From Aquilaria yunnanensis (Eukaryota; Streptophyta; Magnoliopsida; Malvales; Thymelaeaceae), in the NCBI GenBank assembly GCA_039654915.1, contig CM077600.1, positions 37,804,492 through 37,868,491 on the forward strand: a stretch of DNA of 64,000 bases, read 5' to 3'. Below the pieces are notes generated by a model. That model was not told the origin of the DNA. It searched no databases and worked only from the letters and a program-made list of their open reading frames with translations. Positions 35,601 through 48,790 of the stretch are shown piece by piece (position 1 is the first letter of the stretch; each line of letters begins with the position of its first letter). The position numbers and the translations under genes are program-made.

Positions 35601-38600
35601 AGTGAACAATTCGGTCAAGGAAACCCCTTTTATTTTTGGCTTCCCTGATTTTGTTCCAGCAGCATTGTCAGCAGGTTGTTTTGCAGTTTCTTCCTTAATT
35701 GTGTCAGTCTCTTTCTCAAGCTTAACATTTTCTTGCTTGGGAATACCAACATGTTCATGTCTCCCAACAGGGTCAGAATCAATCTTCTGGATGGAAACAT
35801 CATCTCTGCCTTCCTTCTTTCTCTCAATTATACCAGGACTGCTCTTTCCAGCTGATAAGGCAGCATCCATCTTTGAATCCATTGGCTCAGATTTTATTAG
35901 AGTATGCACCTCATTATGCCTCGTTATCAAAACATGTGATGTTTGAGGATCAGCAGTGGCAGAGCTAGGCAGTGCAGACGACTCCACTTCAGAAACAGGA
36001 GGTTGCAGAGATTGCTCTATTTTCATGCGCTTCAGAGAAGGCTGTACATCTTCTGAATTTCCAATTTTGGAGGGCATTTTAGCTGAAATATCTCCTGTGT
36101 CATAGGTCTTACATGATCCATTAACCAAACTTGACAAGCCAGAAGCAGAATTGAGTCGAGCACGTGCCTTTTGTTGGTAGGCACGTATATAATTCTTTAC
36201 AGGAACACAAACAGGGCATGTGGAATCCCTGCAATTCCTGTGATGAGTGATCAAGATCTTGGTATGTCGGCAACGAGGATATGGGCACTGAAGCAAATTG
36301 CATGAATCCATATGCCTGCACAGTTTTTGCATGGTTGAGCAATGGACTTCGGGACATTTCCCCTCAGGGGCTGCACATCGACGGGCGTGGCGCAAAAACA
36401 ATAGCCACCTCTGTTGATTTCTGAACTGCCCCTCGCGATTGCCATTCATTGATCTACAGGTGGCAATGCTAGCACCAGTGGGTTCAGGTGCACTTTTAGG
36501 ACCAATAGTTTGACCAATTGTAGACCCATCTGATGACATGTTGTTTCGCTGAGCCTCATCATGTCCAACAATTCGTGGGTGGAAATTCTCCTGCACCTGC
36601 TGCTCATTCAAGATGTTCCCAGGTATCTGTGTCCCATCCTGTGAATGGTGGTGCCACTGACCCTGCAGAAGTGATTGTGATTGCACACCAACAGAATTAA
36701 AATCATCGAGAAACTCTGGAACTGACTGGTGTGGGTGCAACACTTGTTGCATTTGCTGAGAATTTTGTGATAGTGGAGAACACATATCTTGATGAGCAGT
36801 ACGATCATCAGTATGATTCTGAGAAAACTGGTTTGAATATTCAGACAGCTGATATCCAGTAGATTGTGCATGCATAAGTTCGTCATGATGCTCCACTCCA
36901 GGCTCACGCTTGACCTGACTGCCCACATCAGAAGCCACCTGCAGCTGACCATAAGTATTATTGTTCAACAAATTCAGTTGCTGCTGAGTTTGCAGTTTCT
37001 GCTGCTGTTGCTGCTGAAGACCTTGCTGCGCGTGCTGGTGGTGAAACTGATGGGACTGTTGCTGGGGATGGGAGTGCAGGAGATTGTCTCTAGAAGAAAC
37101 TGAAGGTTGAAAATTCATCTTTTCAAATTGATCAATTGACTGAGACTTCATATAACCACCCGGATGCACACCATGTAAATTTGACTGATTACTTATCGAA
37201 GACGGGTTGGTTCTGGGCATAGACTGCATACTAACTGAAGTCACATTCTGAGTGGTTGTCACTGATCCAACATTACCATATAAGTTACCAGAAGGAAAAG
37301 AATCAGCATTGCCCATTCCATATCCATCACCTGAAAATAGGATTAACAAGGTAATAGCACTAACTAGCATAAACATTAGATTAAGAAGGAATGAAATATA
37401 AAACAGATAAACACGCAGAGAAACTGAGAGAAGTTACCATGAATTATGGAATGCTGATGTTGATCAAAATGCTGCTGCAAAGATTTGGGGGAATTAGTGA
37501 AAGAACTCGCAGATGGATACCTCCCAGAAGTCATGGGTTCATTGACAATATTCATATTATTCGCTGCCATTCCTAATGCACTGTTGAGAGATCCATTTGA
37601 AAATCCAAATGTCTTTTGCTGCAAACCAGACCTTGCACCACTACCCATCTGGCTCCCAATAGTGTGTAATATACGGCTGTTTTGACCACCATGCTGCTTT
37701 TGCTGTGGTGGCTGTGAAACTACGGTAGATTCAACAGATGAGATCCCACTGACATTACTGGAAGAATGATTATTCATGTACATTTGATTGTTCCTGCTAT
37801 TATTAGTACCTGTACCATTAAATCCAGGGGTTGGAATCATTTGGCTTGTGAGCCTTTGTGTGGCCATGGATGCCATCCCAGTTGAGGCAATGGAAAAGTT
37901 AGATGCTGATTGTTGATATCCATTTGACAAAGCTACTGCAAAAATATCATACAGTGAGGAGAATAGCTTTCAAAGAATTAGTATAATAAACTTTATGAAT
38001 CAACTTACCATCAGATCTGTTGAAGGAACCATTGTTCATACCACCACCCGACAACAAGGTTTCTGTGTTGATGTTTGTAGGAGCTATGCTTGCAGAGGCA
38101 GCAGGCATAGAAGTATCAATTGAAGACGAGCCCATTAAAGTAGTGTTGCCACCATGTGATATACCAGGTGTAGGTATCATTGTGCCAACAGGGGCAGCTG
38201 AACTAACAAGTGCTGGTGGGCGTTGCCCCTGGATTTTGATGTTAGTAATCAGATCGGCCAACCGGTGCTCTAAGGTAGCCAAATTCAAGTGATCCTCCTA
38301 GAATATAGGTTACTAAGGTTATAAACATATGGAAAAACAACAGTGTAACTCTCACAAACAGAACAACATTCACTGAGAGCAATGCAACGAGAACATTGTG
38401 AATAAAGTCTACCTTTGATGTAGCTGCCTTAAATAACCCCTCTTCCAAGCGTTTTGCAATATCTGGGTATCTCACCCTTTGTTCTTCAGTCATGGGCTGT
38501 TGCTGTTGCCGCTGCTTTAGGATGTCCATTCTGGGGATGTTTAGACAGCATTAATCCACAAACTGGACAAAGTGCATAACATTTTTCCTTTGGTTCTAAG

Positions 38601-39429
38601 AAAAAAAAGATGAAAAATCCATGGATACTTTAAACAAAGTAAAATTTTTATGATTAGGCAAGGCCAAACATGAGGAAGTAACATAAAAGAGAACTTGTAA
38701 GACCGTTCTACATTTGTTTAGAAAAGCCCATGAGCCTCACAGAATGGAATGTAAATGCATTAAGAGAACACTATAAGGCTGTGGCAATTGAACTAAAGTA
38801 AGATTAAGTGTGAGGGCGCATTGTTCAATCTGTATGCCAATCCACATCCATACAGCATTAGATGTCAAATTTGTCAGGAACAGAGTATGCAATAACAGAA
38901 CTGAACAATCTAACAACAAAATAGCTTAAGCACCTTGCAACACATGCAAATGCAAGTTTGCTTAAAATATATGCAGACACACGAAGAAGGCCTCAGACTC
39001 GGGGTACTCAACACTTTTGACAAGCATTGAACTGAATCGAGAAAGCATCACACATAAAACTATATTCACCGTACAATATAACTTTGAGCCCGTGCAGCTT
39101 TTTGTTCTAAACCAGCAAAGACACATAATCTAAATATCAAAAACAATGAAAGAAACGCTGACAAACTTGTGAAGAAGGAATACCAACAAAGAAGTTAACA
39201 ACAAAAAGTATGATCATTGCAAGTCTTACATCCTTCCCCGGATAAACTCCCGTGCTCTTAGAAACTCAGGGTCCATATTAGTGGGAAGAGAAACTCCACC
39301 GCCAATGCCACTAACACCTAAATTTTGCACCTGGGAAGGTTGGAGAGGGTTCCCATATTGCTGGGGCAGTCCCCCTTGACTAGGTACCTGCCCAGATATC
39401 TGCCCCGACATATGAGCTTGCACATTCAT
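29674..39429 (-). CDS. HAC1-like: CBP/p300-type histone acetyltransferase, HAC1/HAC12-like
   Basis: Sixteen coding exons on the minus strand: 39429-39230, 38530-38413, 38297-38009, 37935-37438, 37330-35550, 35248-34952, 34865-34587, 33951-33823, 33699-33499, 33363-33221, 33121-32809, 32432-32293, 31309-31231, 31108-30716, 30166-29949 and 29788-29674 (TAA 29674-29676). The joined length is 5193 nt, or 1730 residues, close to Arabidopsis HAC1. The N terminus begins [10 protein letters not shown], the HAC signature, followed by a Gln/Asn/Ser-rich region. In order come TAZ1 zinc finger (about 670-750, from [17 protein letters not shown] cysteines/histidines), PHD-type finger (about 965-1090), the CBP-type acetyltransferase domain (about 1154-1440; [40 protein letters not shown]), two ZZ fingers (about 1435-1490 and 1540-1600) and TAZ2 (about 1621-1692). 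The nuclear enzyme acetylates histone tails and acts as a transcription coactivator. All domains appear intact. Confidence 0.95.
34497..34525. repeat. poly-C / poly-A tract
   Basis: A run of C followed by a run of A lies within the HAC intron between exons 7 and 8. It is a simple repeat and would be error-prone in assembly; it does not touch an exon. Confidence 0.8.
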
Positions 39430-40813
39430 TGTTATCTTTATTCCTTCTTCTCTTTCGCCTTATCTTTGCTACACCCACTACAACAGACAAGTTCTGCATA
39501 ACTTAATCAAACACCTGTGCGTGCTAACACAGCATTCACGAATCATGATTCAGCTGTCACTGTAAATTCCCGCTTCATAGCATTTACATATAAATTATAT
39601 TGGCACCTGCAGCAAGGATTGCGAGCATTTCAAATGTTACAACAAAGTATCAACATAAAATTTTCATGATTTAATCACAATTGCAAAATTGTGCATCAAA
39701 TTTGATAATTTGGGCAGCAAGTCCGGAAATTTTGGCCCGTCAAAGCAAAAAGGAACTCAATTTGACCCTTAGAAGGAAGCAATTTGAGGAAATTGAATAC
39801 AATAAAATCTAGAGCTTAAGCAATAAGCAACCCTAAGAAAAATTGCGGAGTGATTACCAGCCAAAAATCTGAACCAACCTGGGGAAGAGTGAATAATAGT
39901 AGAATCAGAGATCGTGGCTCCAACTCGACGACGACGACGACGATCGAAGAACGAAGGACAGATAGCTAAACGAGAGAGTCGGCGACCGGACGAATCGCAC
40001 GTGCGAAAGAGTTGACACGAATTGAACAAAGCGATGAACGATAATAAGCGAAGATCGAGAGACAGAAAAAGAGAAAGAAGAGGGCTTCGGTATTGGGTCG
40101 AATTAAGGGTTTGCAAGGGGCTTCGATTTGGGGATTATTTTTGTTTATTTTCCAATTTTCTATTTTTTTTTCCTGAGAGCAGTGAAAAAAAAAAAAAGAA
40201 CGTTAAAATTTTACGTTACTTAATCCTACGACCCTGATCAAGTTCAGACTTACATTTCGTGGTAATTACAAATCTTCCCCTTCCATTTACTTAAAATGTT
40301 CAATCACTTCTCGAGGTTTGAAAATCTATCATTATTAGATAGTATATTGAAGGAATATGTCCCTATTATCATGTGATTGTGCTTGTGAACAAGTAATTGA
40401 TACGAATAATGCGTTAATCATTGTTGACATATTAACCCTAGAACCTACCAAATATTGAAGGAATATGGTAAAAATATGATACTTATATATGGTGGTGGAT
40501 TTTTTTTAATCTATCAGCCTAAGTTTATATGATCAAATCAAATGATAATGTCATATATTTATATCCTATTTGAATGAACTCCTCATGCCACTACTCCCCA
40601 AACATAGTTAATCAATTTATTTGTATCTGAATTATTTTGACTATTCTTCACTTATTAACTCTCGGTATAGCAAATAAATGGATTAAAAACTGATGATTTT
40701 TTTTTAAAAAAAAAAAGGGAAAATGATTCTAAGCAAATGAGAAACATAAATATATGCAAAACAAAACCTTTTTTTAGCAAAACTTAAAAGCTAGATAGAA
40801 ATTCTTAACCACT

Positions 40814-41050
40814 ATTCTTTCTGTTCCAAATTATTTGCTACATAGTTTATTTTCAATTATCCAAAATTTCTATAGCATTTTCATATTTAGAAAATAATTT
40901 TACTGCATTCATGTTTTTTTTTATTTTTCTTAATTTACATATAAAGTAAATGGCAAAAATGTAAACAACACATAAACTTTTTCATATTTCTTAATCTTCA
41001 TACCAAACCCAAATGTTTCAACCAACTCAAAATGAAAGGAGTAATAGTAA
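40814..41050. mobile_element. possible degenerate Stowaway-type MITE
   Basis: The left end, CTATTCTTTCTGTTCCAAAT, and the reverse complement of the right end, CTATTACTCCTTTCATTTTG, are imperfect inverted repeats. Both resemble the TACTCC.T..GTCCCAAAT termini of Stowaway elements. The segment is about 235 bp, AT-rich and non-coding. Divergence makes exact ends uncertain. Confidence 0.4.
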
Positions 41051-41997
41051 AGAGATAATTTTATCAACTCACAATGGATATTTATATTAACATGATGTTT
41101 GGATTATTATATATATAAAGTGTTCTTAAATTAAATCCACCCAACAATCAACCAAAATAATGATAAGACAATAATCATTTTTGTTGTGGAATCATTCAAT
41201 CAATAAACAGTTCAATATTTTATTTATTTATTTTTTTTTATAAGTGAAGGAAAATGAACCTAGGTGGACCAATAAGGAAGTAATTGTTGGTGATTGAGTT
41301 ACATAAATATATAAATAATATTTAATCTCATTTGAGCTAAAAAACTTAAGCCTGTGACTAAAATTCTCAAATTCATATATAAACAGTATGCTTATTTCAA
41401 AGCTCTCAATAGTATGTTCACATTACACGATGGATATGCGATATTGATAATGCAGTTTAAAGAAAAAAGATCTGAGCAAAGGACAACACTTTCAATCAAA
41501 TCTAAGAAGTACACTTGTGACACTTAAAAAAAATAAATGGGAGAGATATGGAGCAAATGATAGATTAGTGACGGAAGTGCAAGGACATGAAAAGCTTTGG
41601 CACCATCATTGAAATTCTCAAGACCTTCATTTGACATGATGATTGTTGAGTACATGAGAGCGAACGTGAAGCTAAACGGGAAGGGATTGGCTCGAGGAGT
41701 GTGTGAGATTACGATGCCCTTTGTGTTCTCATGGATTCAACAAATTTGAATCGGATAGAAAAACAAAATTGAGAATAACACTAATATAAACTTTTATAAA
41801 CATGCATGTCCAAAAAAAAAAAAAGATAAATAAGTAATCATATTAGGAGAGGTCCCAAGTTTAAGTTTCATTAAAGTGGAGAAATTGATTCTAGTACATT
41901 AGAATGCGAGTATAAATCAGTTATTAGTTTATTAATATGTTGAAATTCGTTAACGTTTGTATTTGAATGAACGTTATAAAGTAAAAAATTTTGATCA

Positions 41998-42348
41998 GCT
42001 TAAATCATTTTAATTTAAGTCAACTTAATTTAAAATAATTTATTTTTATGTTTATATATTTTTTACCTGAAATTAATTTCATTTTAAAGCTAATGTTATT
42101 TAGATAAAACAATCCATTAATTGTAAAATTTTTATGATACTATTAATTTTTTATGATTTTTTCTTTTTTAGGTATTAAAAATAAATAATTCATAGAAATT
42201 TAATAACATGATAAAAATTCTATTTCAAATAGATTATTATACCTGTATAATATTAGCCTTCATATGAAATTGGTTTTAAGCAAAAAAATATATAAAAATA
42301 AAATAGGTCATTTTAGACTAAGTTCATTTAAATTAAAATAAATTGGTT
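41998..42348. mobile_element. MITE with inverted repeats of about 60 bp
   Basis: The left arm (about 41998-42060, containing ATTTTAATTTAAGTCAACTT) pairs with the reverse complement of the right arm (about 42285-42348, containing ATTTTAATTTAAATGAACTT). The pairing continues through an AAAAT..(C)TATTTT.TTTTTATAT-like stretch. The element is about 350 bp, very AT-rich and non-coding, and could fold into a long hairpin. The superfamily cannot be assigned because no clear target duplication is visible. Confidence 0.5.
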
Positions 42349-43169
42349 AGTTTTCTTGTTGTTCTCCTCAATCAAATGAAAAAGAAAAACTAGTTACTAT
42401 TTGTCAAAATTCTGCTTTCCGTATTTCCTCTAATAAAAACAAAGCTGTCGATCGTATGTAGAGGTATTTTTAAAGGTGGAGAAGGACTTTTGACGCATCC
42501 ACACCTAGAAGCTTTTATAATCGTTAGACTCGAGATCTAACGTCTAAGGAAGTAAACAAGATGGCCTAAATTTCCTACAACCCCAACTGCAGTACTTGTC
42601 GGCTATCACAGGGCGAGGCCACCGCTGAAACTTGCACTTGTTTCACATTATAACTCTACAGAATTATAAAAATAGATACAGTTCAATAAATTCTGAAGCA
42701 AAGGATCGAGAAACTTAACACAACTTGAAGCAAAACTTTCATCTGCACACAAGTATACATGACCTACATACCGAATCAGAGATTTCTGTTAGTATATTTT
42801 TCCATTCACAGGTCATGACAAACAGTCTGAAAAAAGATTCGAACGAATCAATTCAGAATGTTTCCATGAAAAACTTATACTTGAACTACAAGAAACTTAT
42901 CACGAACCGAATCAAGGTTGAGCAAGCCAACAGTTCGGAGTCAGTCAACTCCCTTACATCCCTATTTTGAGTCCTGAATTCCCATTTTCGCTCTTGCTCA
43001 GCTTCTCTTTGAAGATCTACGCAGCTTCAAATTGCTAGGATCTTTCAACTCATACGCTTGAACTCACTTGTCTCAGAAACCAGGGAGGGAACCAGAACTA
43101 CAACCAGTTTGAAGCAATGTGCTTTGACCAACGAGTGGAGCAGTCAGGTTGGTATGACATTGTGCTCTA

Positions 43170-46100
43170 TCATTTGTCAATCCAATCCTTAAAAAGCAGC
43201 ATCATGTAGATAGGAACATTTACAGCAGCAATAATGGTAGCCATTCGAAATGTTCGCACCGTCCTCTTCACCATAATCCTTGTTTTTGATTTGCTCACTC
43301 GAGATGATACTTTTGCGGGATTCGCTTCAACATTGGCACTCGTGTCTACATTCAGAGACAGTTCAGCCTCCTGGTTTATGTTTTTCCTAGCAGTTGGGCG
43401 TATCACAGCATTAACCCTGCATAAGATAAGTCCTCAAGAAAATAAGCAAAGGCAAAACACAGACCAGATAAATAACACAACACATGAAACACAGAATTTG
43501 CAAATGCATGCGGTAATTTGTAATAATGTCTTGATATTAGGAGACAAAAATCAATTATGAAATTAAGGAGAAGTGGACATAAATCTTAATATAAAGAAAT
43601 TGAGCTTCAGCTAAGAAACTGTACAATGATAATTTCTACTTTAGCTTTTGATTCTGAGTGAGTTTGCATGAAGGTGATCTGATGTTAAATTTTCTGTACC
43701 AGATGATCTTTCCCAGTCTAAGAGTTCATGTGATGCATAGGAACTAAGAACCAGAGCTGATGCAATAAATACATTAAGAATCACAAGATACCTTTCTACT
43801 GAGCCTCGATCATCTGGGCGTGTAACAGGAGCTGCTACAATTTTCTTGACAAGAAGCATTGATCCATCTGCACCCCAAATCATCTCATACTCACAATTCT
43901 CATCTTCATTTTTTTCTTTTGCTCGATGCCTAAGCATGTTACAATGTGTTAACTTTCTACTGCATTCCGCTAACTTATTGAAGGGATGCCCAAAGCTCAC
44001 GCCAGAGGTTGGCCAGAAAAGGAGAGTAAGAAGTGTCAAAATAAATAGCAAAATGTACCTGACATTCACAGAATCACTAGTTAAAAGTAACATAAAACTT
44101 CATTTGAAGAAAACAAGCTTGATTTGCAAATTGCCATATACCATAGATAAATGTGAGTTTGCATTGGAAGAAAACACAGTTCAACAGGCACCACTTTTTC
44201 TGACTTGGAAGCATCCAGAAGTGAAGAGTTCGAAGCAGCTAACAGCATGAAAGATGGGTAGAGGTTCCCTTGCTGCCAGCTTATAGTCCCTAAAGTGTGC
44301 TGCGCATTATCAGTGAAATGTCATGTCAACTCTAAAATTTAGATACTAAAAGCAAGATGTACTGACCTCAGTTACAGGTCCAACTTTGGATTCATGGATC
44401 AGTGTGCACTGATCATGATCATGACCAGAAAGAATAAGCACCTGTCCGCTGCACATGTTAGTGCATGGGGCATGTGTTCTTACCCAAAAGAACATATGGT
44501 AAAGATATTGACAATATTGCATATGATATTTTGTACAACTGAATGCAAGAAAAAAAGAACTTACAGGTTTTATCAACTCCAGTAACCTTTTCGATGATTC
44601 ATCAGTTATGTAGTTTTGGTACCTAAACCATTGCAGCTACCATCAAGAACTGAACAATCAAATTCACAACGAACAACTCTTGCAAATAAGAAAATGCAAC
44701 TATATTGTAAAAAGACAAAAGCTCACATTATTTCTTGATCCTGGGCAGCACGAACAATCCGCTAAAATTGAAAAAAAAAAAAAAGGATAAATTAGTTCAA
44801 GTACTTTTTACCAATATGAGTTCCAGAAATGACTAAATAGGCTGCTTTTAGAATTCAAATTCACATGAAGTATTGGTATTTGCTGAGGTACCATTGAAAT
44901 AGTAAATGCAGAAACGAGTATTTCTAATCTGCAAGCTGATCATAAATAAAGCACCTGGCTGATGACAGAAGAAATCCGTTGAGGACCACAGCCGGTCCAA
45001 TCTTTTCGATACAATGGGATATGGGTCAACAAAACCCTTGGATTAGATTGAACATCTGGAGATTTAAGATCAACATGAATAATATATTGGTCAAGGGGAT
45101 AATTGGTACAGCACAATTTCTCATTAGCTTTTTTTTTTCATTGTACCCTTGGAGACATTTCTAATAAAATCCCAAGTTGCAGAAGCCAGATTTCCTTGTC
45201 CTGTAGATGAGACATGCACAAATTGACTTGTTAGAATGTGCTACTAAACATACACGTGCACACACACACACACACACACACAAAGGAATAAGAAGAAAAG
45301 AATGGAGAGAGAAAGGAGCGCAGCCATGTCATTTGGCAGTTGAGGATCAAGTCCTCGGAACCATCAATAGACTTCACAATGCTCAGAATATAACTGATAG
45401 AGCAAAACTGATACATAAGCTCATATTACATACAGCAAACAAGCATCACTTGAGTCATGGAAATGGAAGAGTGCATCAGCCTTGTATTTAATGCAGTGCA
45501 AGGCTGGTCACTTAGTCTATCTGTTAATTTTATCTGACGTGACAAGATACTTGTTTGCAATACTCAAGGGAATTTTTTTAATTAGAGATGAGAACAATCG
45601 GAACAATATAAAGTAGCATCATCTCTTTTAAGACAAATTTACCTGCCTTATTTTATTATTACGGTTAAAATAGTTTGTGCAGCAGTTTCAAGATGCCTAT
45701 ATATGGCCATTGTTTCCAGTTTCAAATGAAGACTGACAACTGAGAATCAGTTTCACTATCCTTCTCCCCCCATTGGTCTATCATTTATCTATATTTCTTC
45801 TCCCATGCTCCCTCAGTCCGAGACTTGCAAAGTGAGAAAAATGGTGGAAAAACATGAGACTTAGTTGGCAGTGTCTATAAGCTAATTGCTAAGGCATTCG
45901 TGTATCCGGTGGCAGTGATGGGTTCAGAATTGTTTGGGTTACAAGGGCATCTTTATGAATGTATAATAAAGTCAACAAATGATTACGAGAAAATTTGTAA
46001 CATGCATCTAGGCTAAATATCATTCAACTTCAATCAAACATCAAAAGCATGACAACTTCCTAAATTTCCACAAAAGAGTTTCCTGTCAACTTGGGGACTG

Positions 46101-48597
46101 TAAGTAAATCTCATCCAGAACATTCCATATCACAAAAAGGCCCATGGGCCCTTTAACAAATTTTGTGTTACAAAAAAAAAAAAAAAAAAAAAAAAAGAAC
46201 ACTACTCTAGCACGAAAGTTGAATTTAACAAACATTGAAGAAAATGGCTTCCTACTTGAACATAAACAAACCAGATAAAATGGAAATTAAAAAAAAAAAG
46301 GACTCAAAAGAAGATGACAAAATAATTTGATTGATTCCTCTTTTATAGATCCACAATTGCTTCATAACAACATCATAGCACCCTCAATTCCATGGGGAAA
46401 ACTGGAGTCTAGGGACAACATTTTTTTTCCTTACCATCAAGATTTAGAGCGTCCACAGCAATGAAATCCACTTGGCCAACTGTAAATCGATGATTTCTAG
46501 CCCCAAATTCGTTTTCATACCTCTCAATAACCTGTATGAGAAAATGCAGAATAAACAATCCTGGTTAAGATTATCAACTTCGTCTGAAAACAATCAGGGA
46601 AAAATTATTGACTACAAAAACCTTTTCTCAATGGTAACCAGAATCTGCATAACAAAATTTCGTTTAAATTTAACTCGAATGAACACCTTGAGCAATTTAG
46701 AGAAAAAAAAAGTATTTATCTTGAAAATTATCATACATAAATACCACTGGTCTGTTGCTGTCAGAAAAATGTACAACTGGCCTTTCTCCAAAACTTAATA
46801 ATCTTTATCTTGTTACACATAACAGATGCATAAGGCCCAAAAGAGCTGCCAACTGCAAAACTTCTCTACTCTGAGTCAAAATTGAATAACTCACAGCTTA
46901 AGTCTGAAGGTCCAGTTAACATCTAATTTATTACTATTATGTTTCACAAATTTAAATTTAAAATAGATTCCCCTGCCCCATTTAGTTGCAGGAGCCTCCC
47001 TTCATTTAAAATCCCTTTCTTATTTTAGTTCTTTGTTATCATATGAGGGCACAGATAGAATCAAAATGCATTAAAAATACAATGTACATGACCCATTATC
47101 AGCCACAACAGCAATGCAGCTCAATTTACTGATAGTAAGATGACAAAGTACCTTTGGCTTATGGGAGTTGAGACTTGAATAACCGATGTCATGGTTTCCA
47201 GGAATAAAGTAAACTTTGAAATTGGCATTTTCTCCTTCTGTATTTAGACCAAAAGTATGCTTAAAGCGGCTTAATGATTCCTGCCATCTGATTAATTAAA
47301 CAATGTCAAGGACCTTCTACTTGATAGAAGTAACTTGGACAATATATAAGTTGTTCTTCCTGATAATACAGAGTTCTACAAGTTATATTGAGGGGAGCAT
47401 TATTTAATTACATAAGAACTGAAAATAAAAGAGGAAACGTCAAAGAAAAGATAAACAAAAAAAGCAGTTCAAAAATACAGTATAACTTTGGTAACCATAA
47501 GACGGTAGTAGTCCACTAACAACTCTATTAGGCTCAAAAAAAGGGCGGGCCAGTTACTTATCAGCTTTCATATTAAGTGCCCAGGATGCTGGGGTCAGAA
47601 AACAAGCGTTTGATCAGTCATCAACTACGGCATGCTCCACGATTTTCACTTGCCAGTATATACAATGCATGCACTTGAGATTGAAAACAAAGCAGCTAAA
47701 AGAGAAGTTCTTAAGGCAGGAACAGTCTTACTCTTCATCTGTCAAATAGGGGCCCCCGTCAAAATAATCACCCAGGAACAAAACCACATCAGGTTTGAAA
47801 GGTAGAACAGATGCAAAGAACGATCTGCGCATGTACAAGTCAGAATAGAATTGCACAATGTCCATTGCAAGTGATTTTGGTGGCAGGCGCAGGGAGGTCT
47901 TATCCGTAAGCTGTATCATCGACAACCACAGACCAACATAAGTACAGCGTCTATAAGTGCCGGTCCAATAACGGAAGCAAAGTTACCTGAGGATCGGCAA
48001 TAACAGCGATTTTAACATAGTCAACCATGGGGACTTCTCGATCCACCTGCTTGTAGAACCGGAAAAACGAACCAGTTCATTGCGATAAAAAATTGGACAT
48101 CTACCCCAAAACAAAAGTGCCTAATCGATATATATCTACCTTTACACATGCCAATATAAGAAAGTATCCAAATTTAACATCTTTGAATTTCTGTGGATTG
48201 CCACAATTGTAATGTTAACCCACATAACTAGACCCGACAACAGGTATGCGTATAAACTTTTTTTTGTTAGAATTTAACAAAATTAGAAAGTTTTGCAGCC
48301 GTCATTGGAACACCAATTTTCTGTCTTTCCATGGATCTAGCTGGTATTAGCCCCGAATAAATCCGGAAAACAGGTCATCTAAAGAAGCAACACGCAAAAA
48401 AAAAAAGAAGCAGAAATCACACGGAAATGTAAAGTGGAAGAGAAATATACCGCGGAGCTGGAAGCGGGAAGCTTGAATAGGTGAGGCCAAGAACAAGATA
48501 AAAGGGAAGGAACCCAGAAGGAAAACATCTCGCCGTAGAGGATGGTCGCCGCCCAGATGATGCACAGAGCCACCGTAAGCTTCTCGTGCTCCTTCAT
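43170..48597 (-). CDS. membrane-anchored metallophosphoesterase (Cdc1/PGAP5-like)
   Basis: Thirteen coding exons on the minus strand: 48597-48451, 48046-47987, 47910-47732, 47287-47152, 46531-46435, 45200-45147, 45055-44955, 44761-44727, 44622-44565, 44441-44367, 44299-44142, 44058-43792 and 43416-43170 (stop 43170-43172). All introns are GT-AG and the frame is kept, giving 537 residues. A signal-anchor helix lies at about 8-30 (LTVALCIIWAATILYGEMFS). The calcineurin-like metal-site motifs follow in order: IADPQ (about 65), FLGDYFDGG, IPGNHDIGYSS (about 155), LLTHIPLYRKDW (about 235) and ILSGHDHDQC (about 295). Two C-terminal membrane segments are seen (about 368-385, LLFILTLLTLLFW, and near 510-525). 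This architecture matches Arabidopsis AT1G53710 and yeast Cdc1/human PGAP5 (MPPE1), Mn-dependent enzymes of the secretory pathway that remodel GPI-anchor ethanolamine phosphate. The precise plant substrate is not shown by sequence. The copy looks intact. Confidence 0.92.
45259..45282. repeat. (CA)12 microsatellite
   Basis: Twelve perfect CA units lie in the intron between exons 5 and 6 of the metallophosphoesterase gene. A useful polymorphic site with no coding effect. Confidence 0.95.
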
Positions 48598-48790
48598 TTT
48601 TTTTCGATCGACTCAATTCACTTGGCTCACCTGCTCAGTTATTGTAGAGCCGTAAGATGCAGTGTTTCAGGCTTTCAGCATCAAGGCCGCGAAAACCGGA
48701 AAACAACCTGAGCCTTTGTTAAAAAAATAGTGTGACTATGATTTGTGACTGAATTTTTTTAAATAATTTAAAGGTAATCATATTATTAGC

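Larger units (their letters stand above)
39430..43169. other. HAC 5' flank and intergenic spacer
   Basis: The first 700 bp probably carry the HAC 5' UTR with an intron (splice-like sites near 39475 and 39870) and promoter up to about 40150. The GACGACGACGACGACGA run near 39931-39943 is a short trinucleotide repeat in this leader. Beyond that the DNA is AT-rich, with two MITE-like relics (about 40814 and 41998) and no exon I can support. The last 600 bp may be the 3' UTR of the metallophosphoesterase gene. Confidence 0.4.

Noticed and set aside
35521..35946. Plus-strand frame of 141 codons opposite HAC exon 5
   Set aside because: It is an antisense shadow of the large HAC exon with no domain of its own.
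45207..45491. A 94-codon frame with a His/Thr repeat
   Set aside because: It is translated from the CA microsatellite in an intron.
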